The notes under the pieces: model-generated
What the model was told of the DNA's origin: nothing
What the model saw: the letters and a program-made list of their open reading frames with translations, nothing else
Database searches by the model: none
Position numbers and translations under genes: made by a program
Part shown: piece by piece, positions 6,407 to 9,010 of the stretch
How the letters are laid out: every line of letters starts with the position of its first letter
Numbering within the stretch: the first letter of the stretch is position 1
Origin: SVMC01 sp045601345
Lineage (GTDB): Bacteria > Bacillota > Clostridia > Oscillospirales > Oscillospiraceae
Direction of reading: 5' to 3'
Assembly (NCBI GenBank): GCA_045601345.1
Contig: JAZRZL010000006.1
Span: 1 to 9,010 of the forward strand
Length of the DNA stretch: 9,010 nt

Positions 6407-7966
6407 ATGAATTTGAAGAAAACCGTTCTCGGCATTGAGCTTGGCTCCACCAGAATCAAGGCTGTGCTGATTGATGAAAACCATCTTCCCATTGCCAGCG
6501 GAAGCTACGAATGGGAAAACCAGCTTGTGAACGGCATCTGGACCTACTCCATGGATGCTGTCCATACCGGCGTACAGAGCTGCTATGCAGATCTCAAGCG
6601 CGATGTCAAGGAAAAATTCGACGAAGATCTGACTACACTGGGCGCTATCGGCGTATCTGCCATGATGCACGGCTATCTTCCCTTTGATGCCGAAGGCAAG
6701 CAGCTGGCTGAATTCCGCACCTGGCGCAACACCATCACCGGTCCTGCCGCCGAAAAGCTCACCGCAGAGCTGGGCTTCAATATTCCCCAGCGCTGGAGCA
6801 TTGCCCACCTGTATCAGGCTATCCTGAACGGTGAAGCTCATGTACCCGAAATCGCCCGCCTAACCACACTGGCAGGCTATATCCACTACCTGTTCACCGG
6901 CCTTCATGTGATGGGCATCGGCGAAGCCTCTGGTATGTTCCCCATCGACAGTGAAAAGATGGACTTCGATCAGGCTATGGTAGAAAAGTTCGATGCGCTT
7001 TCCGGCCAGAGCTGGAAGCTCAGAGATATTCTTCCCAAGGTTCTCAAGGCTGGCGAATTTGCAGGTACCCTCACAGAGGAAGGTGCCCTGTTCCTTGATC
7101 CCACCGGTATGCTTCAGGCCGGTATTCCGGTTGCCCCCTGCGAAGGCGATGCCGGAACCGGTATGGCTGCCACCAATTCTGTCCGCGTCCGCACCGGCAA
7201 TGTCTCCGCCGGTACCAGCGACTTTGCCATGATCGTTACCGATCACGCACTGGGCGTACACCGTGAAATCGACATGGTCACGACTCCCGCAGGTCTCCCC
7301 GTTGCCATGGTACACTGCAACAACTGCACCTCCGATATCAATGCTTGGGTCGAACTGCTTTCTCAGTTTGCCGAAGCTATCGGTGCACCGCAGGACAAGG
7401 GTGCCCTGTTTACCCTGCTGTTCAAGAAAGCTCTGGAAGGCGATACTGACTGCGGCGGACTTCTGAGCTATAACTACTTCTCCGGTGAAGGTGTCACCGA
7501 TCTGGATGAGGGTCGTCCCTTCTTTGCCCGCACCCAGAATTGCAGCTTCACTCTTGCCAACTTTATGCGCACTCACCTTCTGTCTGCACTCTCTACGCTG
7601 AAAATCGGTCTGGATATCCTGACCAAGGAAGAAAATATCGCTGTGGATAAGCTGTACGGTCATGGCGGCTTCTTTAAGACCCCCGGTGTCGGTCAGCGGA
7701 TGCTCTCTGCTGCTGTTGGCGCTCCCGTATCCGTGATGGAAACCGCCGGAGAGGGTGGCCCCTACGGTATGGCTCTGCTGTGCGCCTACATGATCTGGGG
7801 TGCAGAAGGCGAAACGCTGGAAGACTATCTGGATGAAAAGGTCTTTGCCTCTGCCAAGTCCTCCACCCTGATGGCTGAGGAAGCCGACATTGCCGGCTTC
7901 AATTCCTTCCTCGCCCTTTACAAGAAGGCACTTCCCATGGAGAAGGCCGCAATTGAGGTGCTGTAA
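6407..7966 (+). CDS. FGGY-family carbohydrate kinase, probable L-ribulokinase (xylulokinase-like)
   Basis: This 519-residue cytoplasmic kinase most likely phosphorylates a pentulose with ATP. FGGY motifs in order: LGIELGSTRIKAVLID (8-23) as the first nucleotide-fold strand, MMHGY (86-90) corresponding to the QMHG substrate loop of xylulokinases, EGDAGTGMA with the likely catalytic Asp248, NVSAGTSDFA (~265) for phosphate binding, and GHGGFFKTPGVGQRML (from 418) with GEGGPYGMALL as the C-terminal ATP-domain signature. The stop abuts the araD ATG, so the substrate is probably L-ribulose. The sequence looks unlike the classical AraB family; a non-orthologous FGGY ribulokinase has been described in Clostridium acetobutylicum, which this may resemble. 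D-xylulose or L-xylulose remain alternatives. The ribosome site (GCGAG at 6394-6398) is weak compared with the other genes here. Confidence 0.87.
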   Translation: MNLKKTVLGIELGSTRIKAVLIDENHLPIASGSYEWENQLVNGIWTYSMDAVHTGVQSCYADLKRDVKEKFDEDLTTLGAIGVSAMMHGYLPFDAEGKQLAEFRTWRNTITGPAAEKLTAELGFNIPQRWSIAHLYQAILNGEAHVPEIARLTTLAGYIHYLFTGLHVMGIGEASGMFPIDSEKMDFDQAMVEKFDALSGQSWKLRDILPKVLKAGEFAGTLTEEGALFLDPTGMLQAGIPVAPCEGDAGTGMAATNSVRVRTGNVSAGTSDFAMIVTDHALGVHREIDMVTTPAGLPVAMVHCNNCTSDINAWVELLSQFAEAIGAPQDKGALFTLLFKKALEGDTDCGGLLSYNYFSGEGVTDLDEGRPFFARTQNCSFTLANFMRTHLLSALSTLKIGLDILTKEENIAVDKLYGHGGFFKTPGVGQRMLSAAVGAPVSVMETAGEGGPYGMALLCAYMIWGAEGETLEDYLDEKVFASAKSSTLMAEEADIAGFNSFLALYKKALPMEKAAIEVL

Positions 7967-8656
7967 ATGCTGGAAGAACTGAAAAAACAAGTACTGGAAG
8001 CCAACCTTCTGCTTCCGAAGCACGGTCTCATCACCTTCACCTGGGGCAATGTCTCCGGCATCGACCGCGAAAGCGGCCTTGTGGTCATCAAGCCCTCCGG
8101 CGTATCCTATGACGGCATGACGGTAGAGGATATGGTCGTTGTCGATCTGGACGGAAATGTGGTGGAAGGCAAATGGAAGCCCTCCAGCGATACGCCTACC
8201 CATGTGGCACTGTACAAGGCCTTCCCGAACATCGGCGGCGTTGTGCACACCCACTCCCGCTGGGCAACCACCTTTGCACAGGCCGGTATGGCAATTCCTC
8301 CCATGGGTACAACCCACGCTGATTACTTCTATGGTCCTATCCCCTGCACCCGCCCCATGACAGCGGAAGAAATCGCAGGAGCTTACGAGAAGGAGACCGG
8401 CAAGGTTATCATTGAGGCCTTTGAAGGCGTGAATCCTGATGATGTACCCGGTGTTGTGGTATACAGCCACGGCCCGTTCGCATGGGGCACCGATGCACTC
8501 AATGCGGTACACAATGCCGTTGTCATGGAAGAAGTCGCCTTTATGGATTGGCACGCTATGACCATCCATCCAGAGCTTGGCAATATGCAGCAGGAGCTTA
8601 TGGATAAGCACTATCTGCGCAAGCACGGCAAAAACGCCTATTACGGGCAGAATTAA
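7967..8656 (+). CDS. araD: L-ribulose-5-phosphate 4-epimerase
   Basis: This 229-residue enzyme of the class II aldolase/AraD family interconverts L-ribulose 5-phosphate and D-xylulose 5-phosphate by retro-aldol cleavage with a divalent metal. Visible features match E. coli AraD (231 residues) nearly end to end: TWGNVSG (25-31) and KPSGVSYD (42-49) for phosphate binding, SSDTPTH with Asp75, metal ligands His94 and His96 in HTHSRWAT, Asp119 in THADYFYG, the third metal His168 in SHGPFAWG, and the C-terminal KHYLRKHG-AYYGQ with Tyr226. All key residues appear present. It begins immediately after the kinase stop, with GAGGTG (7955-7960) 6 nt upstream inside the kinase gene. UlaF and SgbE are close paralogues acting on the same sugar phosphate in ascorbate and L-xylulose routes, so the reaction is safer than the pathway name. 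Confidence 0.95.
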   Translation: MLEELKKQVLEANLLLPKHGLITFTWGNVSGIDRESGLVVIKPSGVSYDGMTVEDMVVVDLDGNVVEGKWKPSSDTPTHVALYKAFPNIGGVVHTHSRWATTFAQAGMAIPPMGTTHADYFYGPIPCTRPMTAEEIAGAYEKETGKVIIEAFEGVNPDDVPGVVVYSHGPFAWGTDALNAVHNAVVMEEVAFMDWHAMTIHPELGNMQQELMDKHYLRKHGKNAYYGQN

Positions 8657-8719
8657 CGAACAATTTTACACTGGGACACTGCAAAAGGTTCATTTTTGAA
8701 AAAAGTCATTATAACGGTA

Positions 8720-8763
8720 ATTCCCGACAAAAGTGGCATAAAATGGCCGCTTTTGTCGGGAAT
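8720..8763 (+). terminator. Strong hairpin after araD, probable operon end
   Basis: An 18-bp stem with a single G-U pair joins 8720-8737 (ATTCCCGACAAAAGTGGC) and 8746-8763 (GCCGCTTTTGTCGGGAAT) around an 8-nt loop, 63 bp after the araD stop. It is the strongest stem near the operon end, but no T-run follows on either strand, so it may be an RNA-stabilising 3' structure or a repeat rather than a true intrinsic terminator. Confidence 0.5.
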
Positions 8764-8769
8764 AAATTT

Positions 8770-8812
8770 AACGGCTTCGAAACTCAAGAATTTCTTTTTC
8801 GTTGCCGTTTTT
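8770..8812 (+). terminator. Weak second terminator-like hairpin
   Basis: AACGGC (8770-8775) pairs with GCCGTT (8804-8809), and CGAAA (8778-8782) with TTTCG (8797-8801), separated by a two-base T/T mismatch. A short run of T follows to 8812. It may act with the preceding hairpin to end the araD transcript, but the loop is 14 nt and the stem interrupted. Confidence 0.3.
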
Positions 8813-8830
8813 AAGGAACTGTGGTATAAT
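8802..8830 (+). promoter_or_regulatory. Sigma-A-like promoter entering the palindromic repeats
   Basis: TTGCCG (8802-8807, four of six matches to TTGACA) is followed after exactly 17 bp by a perfect TATAAT (8825-8830) with the extended TGG (8822-8824). By sequence it is the best -10 region in the window. Transcription would start near 8837, in the loop of the first palindrome, and run rightward out of the window. Whether it serves a downstream gene or is a property of the repeat is unknown. Confidence 0.5.
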
Positions 8831-8902
8831 AATTGCTGACGCAATTATTATACCATTCGCTTTTGCCTCATGGTATAATAATTGCTGACGCAATTATTAT
8901 AC
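8822..8902. repeat. Two tandem copies of a palindromic repeat, 49-bp period
   Basis: Copy 1: TGGTATAATAATTGC (8822-8836), loop TGAC, then the exact reverse complement (8841-8855). A linker TTCGCTTTTGCCTCA (8856-8870) leads to copy 2 (8871-8902), identical for 32 bases before it diverges at 8903. The right arm of copy 1 and left arm of copy 2 also pair perfectly over 16 bp (8841-8856 with 8870-8885), so one large hairpin competes with two smaller ones. The arrangement resembles REP/BIME-type or MITE-like intergenic repeats; no transposase is present here. Confidence 0.85.
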
Positions 8903-8909
8903 AAAAATA

Positions 8910-8955
8910 TGCGCCATTTTCTCGCCCCTTGCGGGGCAATCGAAAATGATGCGCA
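8910..8955. repeat. GC-capped hairpin interrupting the repeat cluster
   Basis: An imperfect 17-bp stem: TGCGC/GCGCA (8910-8914 with 8951-8955), CATTTTC/GAAAATG (8915-8921 with 8942-8948), then GCCCC/GGGGC (8924-8928 with 8933-8937) with a TTGC loop. A 2-base bulge and a small internal loop separate the segments. It sits where copy 2 of the palindrome breaks off and before a degraded copy resumes, so it looks like an inserted or recombined unit. Confidence 0.6.
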
Positions 8956-9010
8956 ATTATACCATTCGCTTTCGCTTCATGGTATAATGAACATAATTTC
9001 GGGAATTATG
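8953..9010. repeat. Degenerate third copy of the palindromic repeat, cut by the window end
   Basis: GCAATTATACCAT (8953-8965) is the right arm of the repeat with three bases missing. It is followed by the 13-base linker TCGCTTTCGCTTC (two changes from the first linker) and ATGGTATAAT (8979-8988), which pairs perfectly with 8956-8965. A small hairpin CATAATT/AATTATG (8992-8998 with 9004-9010) ends at the last base of the window, so the full extent is not visible. Confidence 0.7.

Larger units (their letters stand above)
8657..9010. other. Gene-free tail downstream of araD with hairpins and palindromic repeats
   Basis: No credible coding sequence lies in these 354 bases. They hold, in order, an 18-bp hairpin (8720-8763), a weaker hairpin (8770-8812), a promoter-like signal (8802-8830) and a cluster of palindromic repeats from 8822 to the window end. 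No araA, regulator, tRNA or rRNA is visible. The repeats are AT-rich apart from one GC-rich hairpin and probably continue beyond the window. Confidence 0.7.

Noticed and set aside
6860..8626. A 588-codon open frame on the minus strand, antisense to the kinase and araD genes
   Set aside because: It lies entirely opposite two genes with clear family motifs, has no recognisable domain, and arises from the codon bias of the + strand genes. It also spans the junction of two unrelated genes.
8653..8844. A 63-codon minus-strand frame starting in the palindromic repeat
   Set aside because: It starts inside a repeat arm, reads through both sides of the 18-bp hairpin, and lacks a ribosome binding site and homology.
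8822..8988. The repeats considered as a CRISPR array
   Set aside because: Only two full copies with a constant, repeat-derived linker are seen. The units are fully palindromic, and there are no unique spacers of uniform length and no cas genes.

Overview
The window looks like a chromosome fragment of a gut-type Clostridia (Firmicutes; Oscillospiraceae/Ruminococcaceae-like is my guess). The reasons are an S-layer-homology (SLH) surface protein with the Cys-rich CxCG module common in such bacteria, strong AGGAGG-type ribosome binding sites, a Gram-positive lipoprotein signal on the binding protein, intrinsic terminators, and GC-moderate genes separated by AT-rich spacers. The species cannot be fixed from sequence reading alone.

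Layout, all genes on the + strand. (1) 2-1102: C-terminal part of a secreted surface protein with a concanavalin-like (GH43 C-terminal-like) domain, a Cys-rich module and three SLH repeats, closed by a clear terminator at 1133-1170. (2) 1171-1544: AT-rich regulatory leader with a candidate promoter and a possible LacI-type operator. (3) 1545-6314: a four-gene sugar ABC importer of the YtfQ/YtfR/YtfT/YjfF (furanose) type: lipoprotein binding protein, double-domain ATPase and two different permeases. (4) 6407-8656: an FGGY-family pentulose kinase and L-ribulose-5-phosphate 4-epimerase (AraD). (5) 8657-9010: a gene-free tail with two hairpins and then a cluster of palindromic repeats, each arm carrying a perfect extended -10 box, running to the window edge.

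How it works together: the importer takes up a pentose, probably L-arabinose in furanose form. An isomerase not present here would give L-ribulose, the kinase would make L-ribulose 5-phosphate, and AraD would convert it to D-xylulose 5-phosphate for the pentose phosphate or phosphoketolase pathway. Stops and starts overlap or abut at ytfR/ytfT, ytfT/yjfF and kinase/araD. The two wider gaps (ytfQ/ytfR and yjfF/kinase) each hold a strong hairpin, suggesting that expression is graded along one operon. The upstream surface protein may belong to a plant-polysaccharide-degrading enzyme that feeds this pathway, but that is inference.

I see no wholly new enzymatic system. The least explained part is the palindromic, promoter-bearing repeat cluster at 8822-9010.
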